Positions 1 through 5,593 of a stretch of DNA of 5,593 nt are shown piece by piece. Within the stretch, counting starts at the first letter, position 1. The number at the start of each line of letters is the position of its first letter. Location: contig JACCTF010001033.1 of assembly GCA_013812565.1 (NCBI GenBank), positions 1 to 5,593 on the forward strand, read 5' to 3'. Below the pieces are notes generated by a model. The model did not search any database, was not told the origin of the DNA, and was given only the letters and a program-made list of their open reading frames with translations. Position numbers and translations under genes: made by a program. The DNA is from Pyrinomonadaceae bacterium (GTDB lineage Bacteria > Acidobacteriota > Blastocatellia > Pyrinomonadales > Pyrinomonadaceae).

Positions 1-12
1 GCATCACAAATA

Positions 13-28
13 GTCTCTAGTTAGAGAC
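13..28. repeat. Short perfect inverted repeat in the gene-free left edge
   Basis: Two 7-base arms, GTCTCTA at 13-19 and TAGAGAC at 22-28, are exact reverse complements separated by GT. The compact symmetry would suit a dimeric repressor operator or a small hairpin with a 4-base loop. There is no T-run on either side, so it does not look like an intrinsic terminator. It lies about 130 bases beyond the stop codon of the peptidase gene and may belong to a gene to the left of the window. The rest of 1-157 is AT-rich and shows no convincing gene. Confidence 0.35.
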
Positions 29-157
29 CTACAATCAACGGGTGCGCATTCTTTAGACCATAAACTTTAAATCTGGTTGAGACTCAAATGATTGAACACA
101 CACATTTATTTTGTCAACGATTAGCAAAGGACGCGCACTAACACTACACAAGGAGCG

Positions 158-2098
158 TTATTTAAGCAGGTACTCGTTGATGAAATGCACTGTCGAGTAG
201 AACTGAAAGTCCCTGTTCCGCTTCTTCACGAACCCGTGTCCCTCATCTTTAGCTACCAAAAACCAGACCGGTATACCCTGCTTCTTTGCCGCTGTTACCA
301 ACTGTTCAGACTCCCGGTATGGTACGCGCGGGTCGTTCTCACCTTGGATCACAAGGAGCGGCTTTTTGATTTTCTCGACATTATTTAATGGCGCTATCTT
401 GTTGAGGAATTCGCGCATCTTCGGGTCACGCTCATCACCGAACTCGGCGCGTCGCGTGTCACGTATCATGCTGTTAGTATTTTCAAGAAATGTCACGAGG
501 TTTGATGGCGCGACGTATGGCACTGCGCCACGTATTCTGTCACCGTAGGTTGCTGCTACAGCTAGCGTGATGTAGCCGCCGTAGCTTCCGCCGTGAACCA
601 AAATGCGATCAGCGTCGAGAGTGGCTTGTCCTCTGATCCAATCGAGGAGCGCTCCAATATCTTTGACGGCATCAGTACGGCGCTCGCCATTGTCGAGCGC
701 CAGGTATGACTTGCCATAGCCAGCCGATCCACGAATGTTTGGGAGGAGCATCGCTACACCAAGCTCATTCAGAATGTAATTGTTACGCCCGCCGAAGCGC
801 GGACGCGCTTGCGATTCAGGACCGCCGTGGATGTCCACCATCACGGGGCGTGGCCCCTTGAACTTTGCGGGCGGCCGGTAGAAGACCCCTGAGATCATAC
901 GACCATCAAAACTTCGCCAGCGGACAAGTTCAGCTTCCGGGAAGCCGGCTGTGTTAAGACCGCCTGTCTCACTTCGCGTCCAGCGCTCGATCTTCCCTGT
1001 CTGCAAGTCAAGCGAGTACACATCGGCAGGATGGCGGGCTGACTCCAGAGAAAAGCCGAGATCGCGGCCATTCTTGTGCCATTCAAGGCCGGAGATAACA
1101 CCGGGGGGTAACTCGGAGATGAGGTTTTCCTTACCGGTAGTAACATCGCGCAAGCGGAGACGACTAACCCCATCCTCATCAGTGACAAATGCCATTGTTC
1201 TCCCGTCGGGTGAGAGGTCGAATTCTTCAACATCCCAGTTGATGTGGCTCGTGAGGAACTTGTACTGCTTGGTAGCTAGATCGACATAGACTAGGCGCTG
1301 AAACTCTGAATCACGATTAGTAGTGAGGTAAATTCCCTTACCGTCTTTGCCGAACTCACCAAACCCGTAAGCGACCTTTTCTGGTCCTTCCTGTGGCGTC
1401 AGAAGAGTCTTTTGCCCGCTAGCTACATCAACAATATACAGGCGGCTTTCATCAGCGGAGATGTATTGGTAGCAGATCACTTTGCTGTCATCGGATGACC
1501 AGTCTACGGGCACTGTGTAACCGCCATCGAATTGAGTGAGCATGCGGTTGCTTTGCGGCACTTTCGGATTGATGATGTATAAATCTAAATCTTTCCCGTT
1601 TCGCTTAGTTGATCCATACGCTAGCAGATCACCGGAGTGGGACCATGTGGGGTTATAGTTTCTTGATTTTCCATCCGTGAGAAGGGTGATGTCGCTGGTT
1701 AATAGGTCGTACCGATATAGCTGAACAGCTTCATTGCCGCCGCTATCTTTGCTGAAGATAAAGTAAGTTGCATGCTTCGGTTGATAAAAGCCGCCTGTGA
1801 CCCGATCTTGGAAGAAGGTGAGCTGCGTGCGTGCGCCGCCGGGATGATCCACACAATGAACTTGCATCGTTTCGGCGAAGCGAGTGTTGATCAGCATTTC
1901 ACGCTTAGTAGGATGCCAGCTCGTTATTGACGCTAAGCGGAACTCAGTGTACCGACTAACCGTTTCAGCAAGAGAGGATGGTATTTGTGGCACTCCATCC
2001 AACACGAGGTTGTCACCGGGTACAATCACATCACTTTGGGCCACAACCACGTGAGTAATTAAGCTGAAGACAGATAGGATTCGTAACAGACTTTTCAT
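158..2098 (-). CDS. Secreted S9 family (prolyl oligopeptidase-type) serine peptidase
   Basis: This is a 646-residue exported alpha/beta-hydrolase peptidase that probably cleaves peptides or releases N-terminal di- or tripeptides in the periplasm or outside the cell. Residues 1-20 form a signal peptide: MK start, one Arg, a hydrophobic core, and a likely cut after VVVA before QS. Residues about 60-390 form a TolB/WD40-like beta-propeller, with repeats such as PTWSHSGDLLAY (about 150-161) and FDLSPDGRTMAF (about 293-304). The catalytic domain follows from about residue 395: HGGP near 424-427, nucleophile Ser505 in GGSYGGY, Asp589 in GENDPRVPY and His621 in DEGHGF. The triad is complete and the length is normal for the family. 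I chose the ATG at 2098 because it puts the signal peptide at the N-terminus. The frame stays open to a TTG at 2155, but that would add 19 residues in front of the signal. No strong Shine-Dalgarno site precedes either start. The gene is divergent from the monooxygenase block. Substrate specificity (dipeptidyl versus acylaminoacyl peptidase) is not readable. Confidence 0.93.
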   Translation of the reverse strand: MKSLLRILSVFSLITHVVVAQSDVIVPGDNLVLDGVPQIPSSLAETVSRYTEFRLASITSWHPTKREMLINTRFAETMQVHCVDHPGGARTQLTFFQDRVTGGFYQPKHATYFIFSKDSGGNEAVQLYRYDLLTSDITLLTDGKSRNYNPTWSHSGDLLAYGSTKRNGKDLDLYIINPKVPQSNRMLTQFDGGYTVPVDWSSDDSKVICYQYISADESRLYIVDVASGQKTLLTPQEGPEKVAYGFGEFGKDGKGIYLTTNRDSEFQRLVYVDLATKQYKFLTSHINWDVEEFDLSPDGRTMAFVTDEDGVSRLRLRDVTTGKENLISELPPGVISGLEWHKNGRDLGFSLESARHPADVYSLDLQTGKIERWTRSETGGLNTAGFPEAELVRWRSFDGRMISGVFYRPPAKFKGPRPVMVDIHGGPESQARPRFGGRNNYILNELGVAMLLPNIRGSAGYGKSYLALDNGERRTDAVKDIGALLDWIRGQATLDADRILVHGGSYGGYITLAVAATYGDRIRGAVPYVAPSNLVTFLENTNSMIRDTRRAEFGDERDPKMREFLNKIAPLNNVEKIKKPLLVIQGENDPRVPYRESEQLVTAAKKQGIPVWFLVAKDEGHGFVKKRNRDFQFYSTVHFINEYLLK

Positions 2099-2349
2099 GA
2101 ATGGATCGTTCAATCCCGGAACAGTTAAGATCGAAGCAAATGATTCCAACCACAATTTGCTACTCAGCCCGGTGCTAAGTCAAGCGCAACACATGATGGA
2201 AGTGACACCTTAATCTTTCGAGCGTCAGTGCCGTAAACTACCTTTGCCGATCTTGCCTATGTGTTCTTGGATGTCAGGAGAGATTGCTGGTTTATAACCG
2301 CTGATTTTTATCACTGAAAAGCTGCCGTATCGCATGCAATAACATAAAA
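2099..2349. other. Divergent intergenic region
   Basis: This spacer lies between the leftward peptidase gene and the rightward ferritin-like remnant and monooxygenase block, so promoters for both directions are expected here. I found no strong match to sigma-70 boxes. The best leftward candidate is TTGACT (minus strand, 2183-2178), but the -10 positions 17 or 18 bases away match only 3 of 6. No clear operator palindrome or terminator hairpin is visible. A minus-strand open stretch ending at 2225 encodes a short peptide that I could not support as a gene. Confidence 0.4.
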
Positions 2350-2520
2350 GATACTGCCGCAAAGAGAGCCGCTGTTGAGACCGACCCCACTTACAAAGGA
2401 GCAGCAAAGAAAATCCTTTTACGGCTGTTTGATGATGAGGAAAGTCACCTTGAACGGCTAAGAGAGTTTTTCAAGGAGCCAGCTTTTGAGGAGTGGCTGC
2501 AACAACCACCAAAAACATAG
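2350..2520 (+). pseudogene. Remnant of a ferritin/rubrerythrin-like protein (C-terminal helix)
   Basis: Read in the frame that ends with the TAG at 2518-2520, this stretch gives 56 residues that look like real protein: a Lys/Ala-rich segment, TDPTYKGAAKK, then the amphipathic helix ILLRLFDDEESHLERLREFF, then a PAFEEWLQQPPKT tail. The EExH pattern (codons 2437-2448) followed by LxxL resembles the last metal-ligand helix of ferritin-like or rubrerythrin-type diiron proteins, in which Glu and His three apart bind iron. That family assignment is inference from pattern. No ATG, GTG or TTG occurs in frame back to the stop at 2302, and residues before about 2344 lose protein character. It is therefore probably a 5'-truncated gene or a recombination joint rather than an active gene. 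Its stop overlaps the Shine-Dalgarno site of the next gene, as expected if the intact ancestor was the preceding operon member. A short gene using a non-standard start cannot be excluded. Confidence 0.45.
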
Positions 2521-2523
2521 GAG
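2519..2523 (+). promoter_or_regulatory. Shine-Dalgarno site that fixes the first monooxygenase start
   Basis: AGGAG at 2519-2523 sits 7 bases before the GTG at 2531. It also contains the last two bases of the TAG that ends the ferritin-like remnant. This supports GTG 2531 over the TTG at 2486, which would add 15 residues (RSGCNNHQKH and so on) that the family does not need before the FAD-binding strand. Confidence 0.75.
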
Positions 2524-2530
2524 CCACCTC

Positions 2531-4096
2531 GTGGAGACACCAATCAACACGGACGTAGCTATCGTCGGGGCGGGTCCGACGGGACTTTCCTTAGCGTGTC
2601 AGTTCATCCGCTACGGTGTGGATTTCGTCATCGTCGAGAAGAACGAAGGCGTGACACCCTATTCCAAAGCTCTCGGCGTTCACGCCCGTACACTCGAAAT
2701 CTACGAACAACTGGGCTTGGCACAGGAAGCTGTCGCACAAGGCGCGATTGCCGGGAAAGTCCGCCTACTCGAAGGCGGCGAGGTACGCGGCGAAGTTGAT
2801 TTAACGAACGTCGGGCAGGGTTTAAGTTCTTACCCGTACATGCTCGTCTTGGAGCAAAACAAAAACGAACAACTTCTCTATGGGTATCTACAAAGTCACG
2901 GCAAAGGCGTTCTCTGGCACACGGAACTCGAAAGCTTTTCGCACCGGGAAGCGGGCGTCACGGCGCACTTTAAAAATGCCACTGGCGCGTCTCAGATCAT
3001 CGAAGCCAAATACCTCGTCGGCTGCGACGGACCTAGAAGTCCGGTCAGGCGCGCTCTCGGGCTTTCCTTTGAGGGCAGCACGTTCGAGCGGTTGTTCTAC
3101 GTCGCCGACGTACAGATCGATTGGAAGTTTAACCATGACGCGCTGCATGTTTGTCTGGCGCGAAATTCGGTTGTCGCCTTTTTCCCGATGAAGGGTGAGC
3201 ATCGTTACCGCATCGTCGGCGCTTTTCCCGAGGGCATGGAAAAGGAAGAAAACGAGGTGTTGTACGAAGAGATCGAGCGGCGCATTAAAGAGGAAGCGGA
3301 ACTCGCCCTCGACATCTCACACGTTAACTGGTTCTCGGTCTACAAAGTCCACACGCGCCACGTCGATAGATTTTCGGTCGGGAGATGTTTTCTCGCCGGG
3401 GATGCGGCGCACATCCACACTCCGGCGGGCGGGCAGGGCATGAATACGGGCATTCAGGACGCTTACAATCTGGCGTGGAAGATGGGCTTAGTCCTCAAAG
3501 GTGATGCCGACGGACGGATTCTGGATACTTACAACGAAGAGCGTCTCCCAAATGCTAAAAGGCTGTTGGGAACCACCGACCGGATGTTTAATCTCGCTGC
3601 GGGTACAGATTGGTTGTTCGGTTTGATCCGGACGACCGTGTTCCCACCACTGGCAAAATACATCCTCAGCTTCGATGTCGTCAGAGAGAGGTTCTTCCCT
3701 TTGATCTCGCAAATCGGCATCACTTACCGCGCTAGCTCTTTAAGCGATCATAGCGGCGACGGGGAATTTGAAGTCAAAGCCGGAGACCGCTTACCTTACT
3801 TCTTAGTTGACGGCAAGAGCATTTACGACAAGCTGCACGAGCCAAAATTCCATCTGCTTACTTTCTCGGATGGACTGAGCGATTACCAAGCGATGGGAAG
3901 CGAAATTGAGAGCGAATACGCGCATCTGGTTGATCATCACGTTATCCCTCTTTACCCGCATGTGGCGGAAGTCTTCGGTAGGAACAAACCTTTCAACGTG
4001 CTATTAAGACCGGACAACTACATCGGATTCATCTCTCAGAAAACTTCATCGAGTTGGTTAAGAGTTTATCTAAACGAGGTCATCGGACACTCATAA
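2531..4096 (+). CDS. FAD-dependent aromatic monooxygenase, PheA/TfdB/MhpA type
   Basis: This 521-residue class A flavoprotein hydroxylase should use NAD(P)H and O2 to hydroxylate an aromatic or polyketide-like substrate in the cytoplasm. The FAD Rossmann motif GAGPTG is at residues 13-18, with Glu36 ending the second strand to hold the ribose. LGVHARTLEIYE (Arg53) is typical of the phenol-hydroxylase group. The DG motif GCDGPRSPVRRALG is around Asp166-Gly167, and the GD motif FLAGDAAHIHTPAGGQGMN covers about 287-305 (Asp291, His294). From about residue 415 a thioredoxin-like C-terminal domain follows, with GDRLPYF and the late LLRPDNYIGF (Arg493, Asp495, Tyr497). This domain marks the PheA/MhpA/PgaE branch and is absent from shorter relatives. 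The domain order is complete and no break is seen. The start is the GTG at 2531, set by AGGAG at 2519-2523. The gene probably leads an operon with the membrane protein and second monooxygenase downstream. Relatives range from phenol and 3-hydroxyphenylpropionate catabolism to polyketide tailoring and antibiotic inactivation, so the substrate is unknown. Confidence 0.92.
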   Translation: METPINTDVAIVGAGPTGLSLACQFIRYGVDFVIVEKNEGVTPYSKALGVHARTLEIYEQLGLAQEAVAQGAIAGKVRLLEGGEVRGEVDLTNVGQGLSSYPYMLVLEQNKNEQLLYGYLQSHGKGVLWHTELESFSHREAGVTAHFKNATGASQIIEAKYLVGCDGPRSPVRRALGLSFEGSTFERLFYVADVQIDWKFNHDALHVCLARNSVVAFFPMKGEHRYRIVGAFPEGMEKEENEVLYEEIERRIKEEAELALDISHVNWFSVYKVHTRHVDRFSVGRCFLAGDAAHIHTPAGGQGMNTGIQDAYNLAWKMGLVLKGDADGRILDTYNEERLPNAKRLLGTTDRMFNLAAGTDWLFGLIRTTVFPPLAKYILSFDVVRERFFPLISQIGITYRASSLSDHSGDGEFEVKAGDRLPYFLVDGKSIYDKLHEPKFHLLTFSDGLSDYQAMGSEIESEYAHLVDHHVIPLYPHVAEVFGRNKPFNVLLRPDNYIGFISQKTSSSWLRVYLNEVIGHS

Positions 4097-4151
4097 AATC
4101 AAGCAACCCTTTTCAACGAGCGACAGAACAAGCCCGCGCACTTGACAACCC

Positions 4152-4412
4152 ATGAACACTAAATCAAAAGCAATGGGCAAGTGGATGTGGCGGGCACTGC
4201 TCGCGACCGCTGCCATGAACCTGTTCGGAGCACTCCTGTTCGTGCCGGCCTTCCCGGTGTTGCGCGTGGTGCTAGGTATGCCAAACCTCGTACACCCGTT
4301 GTATCTGTGGATCGTCGCGATCTGGATTTTCGTATTCTGGTTATCTTTGGCGCACCGGCTCGGAGTCGTAAGTAGTAGATGGATTGCTGTTCAAAAGAGG
4401 TTTCACAGATGA
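4152..4412 (+). CDS. Small membrane protein, two helices, possibly truncated
   Basis: This 86-residue inner-membrane protein has a basic, Trp-rich start (NTKSKAMGKWMWR), a first hydrophobic helix at about residues 14-33, a short loop with LGMPNLVHP, and a second helix at about 50-67 (LYLWIVAIWIFVFWL). The tail is basic (RWIAVQKRFHR). I do not recognise a named family, though it recalls small multi-helix proteins that run to about 120-140 residues. It may be cut short: from 4339 another frame reads GYLWRTGSES before a TAA at 4369, which looks more like the expected helix continuation. It lies 55 bases after the first monooxygenase, and its TGA overlaps the next ATG as ATGA (4409-4412), which argues that it is translated and coupled. 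No good Shine-Dalgarno site precedes the ATG at 4152. Later in-frame ATGs at 4173 and 4185 are alternatives. The function is unknown; a link to the flanking oxygenases is inferred only from position. Confidence 0.6.
   Translation: MNTKSKAMGKWMWRALLATAAMNLFGALLFVPAFPVLRVVLGMPNLVHPLYLWIVAIWIFVFWLSLAHRLGVVSSRWIAVQKRFHR
4395..4400 (+). promoter_or_regulatory. Shine-Dalgarno site for the second monooxygenase, inside the preceding gene
   Basis: AAGAGG at 4395-4400 lies 8 bases before the ATG at 4409. It favours that start over the ATG at 4379, which would put ten residues (MDCCSKEVSQ) before the FAD-binding region. The site is within the coding sequence of the membrane protein, consistent with translational coupling. 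Confidence 0.7.
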
Positions 4413-5563
4413 CGAACGGGATCCAAAAAGGCATAGTCGTCGGCGGCGGAATCGGCGGTCTGTGCACCGCCATCGCGCTGCGTCAGATCGGTGTCGAGAC
4501 AGTCGTTTACGAGCAGACGGAGAGGTTGTCGCAAGCAGGCGCGGGGCTGACCCTGTGGGCTAATGCGATTAAGGGGCTGCGTAAACTGGGGATCGCCGAC
4601 GCGGTCATCGAAGCCGGCGCGAAGATCGAACGTGGTGAGATTCGCACCGCAGGCGGGAGGACGCTTTCCCGGTCGCAGCCCGGCGAACTCGAAGGACTCT
4701 TCGGCGAGCCTACCGTTGCCATCCACCGCGCAGACCTGCACGACATCCTGCTGTCCGCTCTTGCTGCCAACACTCTTCGCTTGGGTGCTAAGTGCGTCCG
4801 TGTAGAGCAAGAGCAGGAAGGTGTGGTTGTTGGTCTCACCGGGGGGCGCTCTGAACGCGCCGACTTGGTTATCGGGGCTGACGGCGTTCACTCGATGGTC
4901 CGCCAGCAACTATTCCCCGACGTCCGGCTACGCTACTCGGGTTACACGGCATGGCGTGGGGTCGTTGCGACGAAGGACGAATCTGCGCTTGGACTCACGT
5001 CGGAGAGTTGGGGGCGTGGCTCCCGCTTCGGTATCATGCGGATAAATAAAGCGCGGGTCTATTGGTTCGCCACCGCCAACGCTCCGGCAGGTCGAATGCA
5101 GACTGCCGCCGAGCGTAAAAGCTTCCTTCAGGAACGATTCGTCGGATGGCACCATCCAGTCGAACATCTTATTGAAGCCACTCCCGCCGAAGAGATTCTT
5201 CACAGCGACATCCATGACTTGAAGCCACTCAAGCGGTGGAGCGAAGGGCGAGTCGTGCTGCTCGGCGATGCGGCGCACCCGACGACGCCGAACATGGGAC
5301 AGGGTGCGTGTATGGCGATTGAGAGCAGCCTTGTGTTAGCGCGCTGTTTATCCCGCGAGAGCAACTTAGCTGACGCTCTCAAGTGCTATGAAGCCGAACG
5401 AATGCCGCGCACAAGGTGGATCACCGAGCAGTCTTGGAAGATAGGTCGCGTCGGGCAACTAGAAAATCCACTACTTCGCGCTGCCAGAGATTTTCTCATC
5501 CGCGTGACCCCAGCCAAGTTGGTGAGAAGGACGTTGGAAAAGGCAGCCGGTTATGAGCTGTAG
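4409..5563 (+). CDS. FAD-dependent monooxygenase, UbiH/HpxO/zeaxanthin-epoxidase type
   Basis: This 384-residue class A flavin monooxygenase lacks the extra C-terminal domain of the first one. The Rossmann motif GGGIGG is at residues 12-17, with Glu35 in VVYEQ. HRADLHDIL (Arg107) is the usual flavin-contacting segment. The DG motif GADGVHSMVR is around Asp158-Gly159, and the GD motif LLGDAAHPTTPNMGQGACMA covers about 284-303 (Asp287, His290). All three signatures are intact and the length is typical. The closest group by motif is the salicylate/urate-hydroxylase-like and zeaxanthin-epoxidase-like set. Arg206 and Tyr218 have the spacing I recall for the urate-binding pair of HpxO, but the third HpxO residue, an Asp in the TTPD motif, is Asn295 here, so urate hydroxylase is doubtful. 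The reaction is most likely NAD(P)H-dependent hydroxylation or epoxidation of a cyclic substrate. The start is the ATG at 4409, set by AAGAGG at 4395-4400 and overlapping the previous stop. The coding sequence looks richer in GC by eye than the peptidase gene. Thirty bases remain after its TAG, with no clear terminator. Confidence 0.9.
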   Translation: MTNGIQKGIVVGGGIGGLCTAIALRQIGVETVVYEQTERLSQAGAGLTLWANAIKGLRKLGIADAVIEAGAKIERGEIRTAGGRTLSRSQPGELEGLFGEPTVAIHRADLHDILLSALAANTLRLGAKCVRVEQEQEGVVVGLTGGRSERADLVIGADGVHSMVRQQLFPDVRLRYSGYTAWRGVVATKDESALGLTSESWGRGSRFGIMRINKARVYWFATANAPAGRMQTAAERKSFLQERFVGWHHPVEHLIEATPAEEILHSDIHDLKPLKRWSEGRVVLLGDAAHPTTPNMGQGACMAIESSLVLARCLSRESNLADALKCYEAERMPRTRWITEQSWKIGRVGQLENPLLRAARDFLIRVTPAKLVRRTLEKAAGYEL

Positions 5564-5593
5564 CGGTATGCCGTTCACCGTCAACCCTTAGCC

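Noticed and set aside
94..117. Leftward TTGACA on the minus strand at 117-112 with AATCAT 18 bases further on, a possible promoter for a gene left of the window
   Set aside because: The -10 matches 4 of 6 in an AT-rich stretch where such matches are common, and the gene it would serve is not visible.
951..1289. 112-codon plus-strand frame opposite the peptidase propeller domain
   Set aside because: It is antisense to a well-supported gene, with low-complexity, Arg/Ser-rich composition and no ribosome-binding site.
2154..2183. Leftward promoter candidate for the peptidase gene: TTGACT on the minus strand at 2183-2178
   Set aside because: The -10 hexamers at 17 or 18 bases match the consensus at only 3 of 6 positions, which is not enough to annotate.
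2225..2335. Minus-strand 36-codon frame whose end contains ISPDIQEHIGK, faintly like the N-terminal part of NepR-type anti-sigma factors
   Set aside because: The likeness covers only about a dozen residues, the frame has no Shine-Dalgarno site, and it ends soon after the match without the rest of the domain. It could be a chance match or a trace of a lost gene; a profile search would decide.
4142..4147. TTGACA just before the membrane-protein ATG, a possible internal promoter
   Set aside because: No acceptable -10 box follows at 15-19 bases, and it would place the transcript start inside the coding sequence.
4403..4909. 168-codon open frame on the minus strand antisense to the second monooxygenase
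   Set aside because: It lies wholly opposite a gene with intact FAD motifs and has no recognisable domain; it is a shadow of the codon bias.
5564..5580. CGGT...ACCG repeat just after the last stop codon, considered as a terminator
   Set aside because: It has only a 4-base stem with a 9-base loop and no following T-run, and the window ends shortly after.

Overview
The window looks like an ordinary bacterial chromosome segment with moderate GC by eye. It has SD-led genes, a GTG start, a four-base stop/start overlap and an exported S9 peptidase with a classical signal peptide. Nothing fixes the taxon. S9 peptidases with a TolB-like propeller next to aromatic-ring flavin monooxygenases would fit soil or heterotrophic groups such as Acidobacteriota or Proteobacteria, but that is only a guess. 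I see no tRNA, rRNA, CRISPR array, insertion sequence or phage gene.

Layout: bases 1-157 hold no gene, only a small perfect palindrome. The minus-strand gene 2098-158 encodes a secreted prolyl-oligopeptidase-type (S9) serine peptidase with a complete Ser-Asp-His triad. The gap 2099-2530 separates it from a divergent plus-strand block. The right part of that gap (2350-2520) reads as the C-terminal end of a ferritin/rubrerythrin-like protein with no usable start codon, so it is probably a decayed or recombined gene. Its stop codon lies inside the Shine-Dalgarno sequence of the next gene.

The plus-strand block 2531-5563 encodes, in order: a PheA/TfdB/MhpA-type FAD aromatic monooxygenase with a thioredoxin-like C-terminal domain (521 aa); a short two-helix membrane protein that may be frameshifted or truncated (86 aa); and a second, shorter class A FAD monooxygenase of the UbiH/HpxO/zeaxanthin-epoxidase type (384 aa). 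The last two overlap by ATGA, and the first gap is only 55 bases without a visible terminator, so the three probably form one transcript.

The simplest reading is a small oxidative cassette in which two NAD(P)H-dependent flavin hydroxylases act on aromatic, polyketide-like or xenobiotic substrates, with a membrane protein between them. The substrate cannot be read from the sequence. I found no clear evidence of a wholly new system. The items most worth checking are the ferritin-like gene remnant fused to the operon leader, the paired non-identical monooxygenases, and the possible frameshift in the membrane protein.
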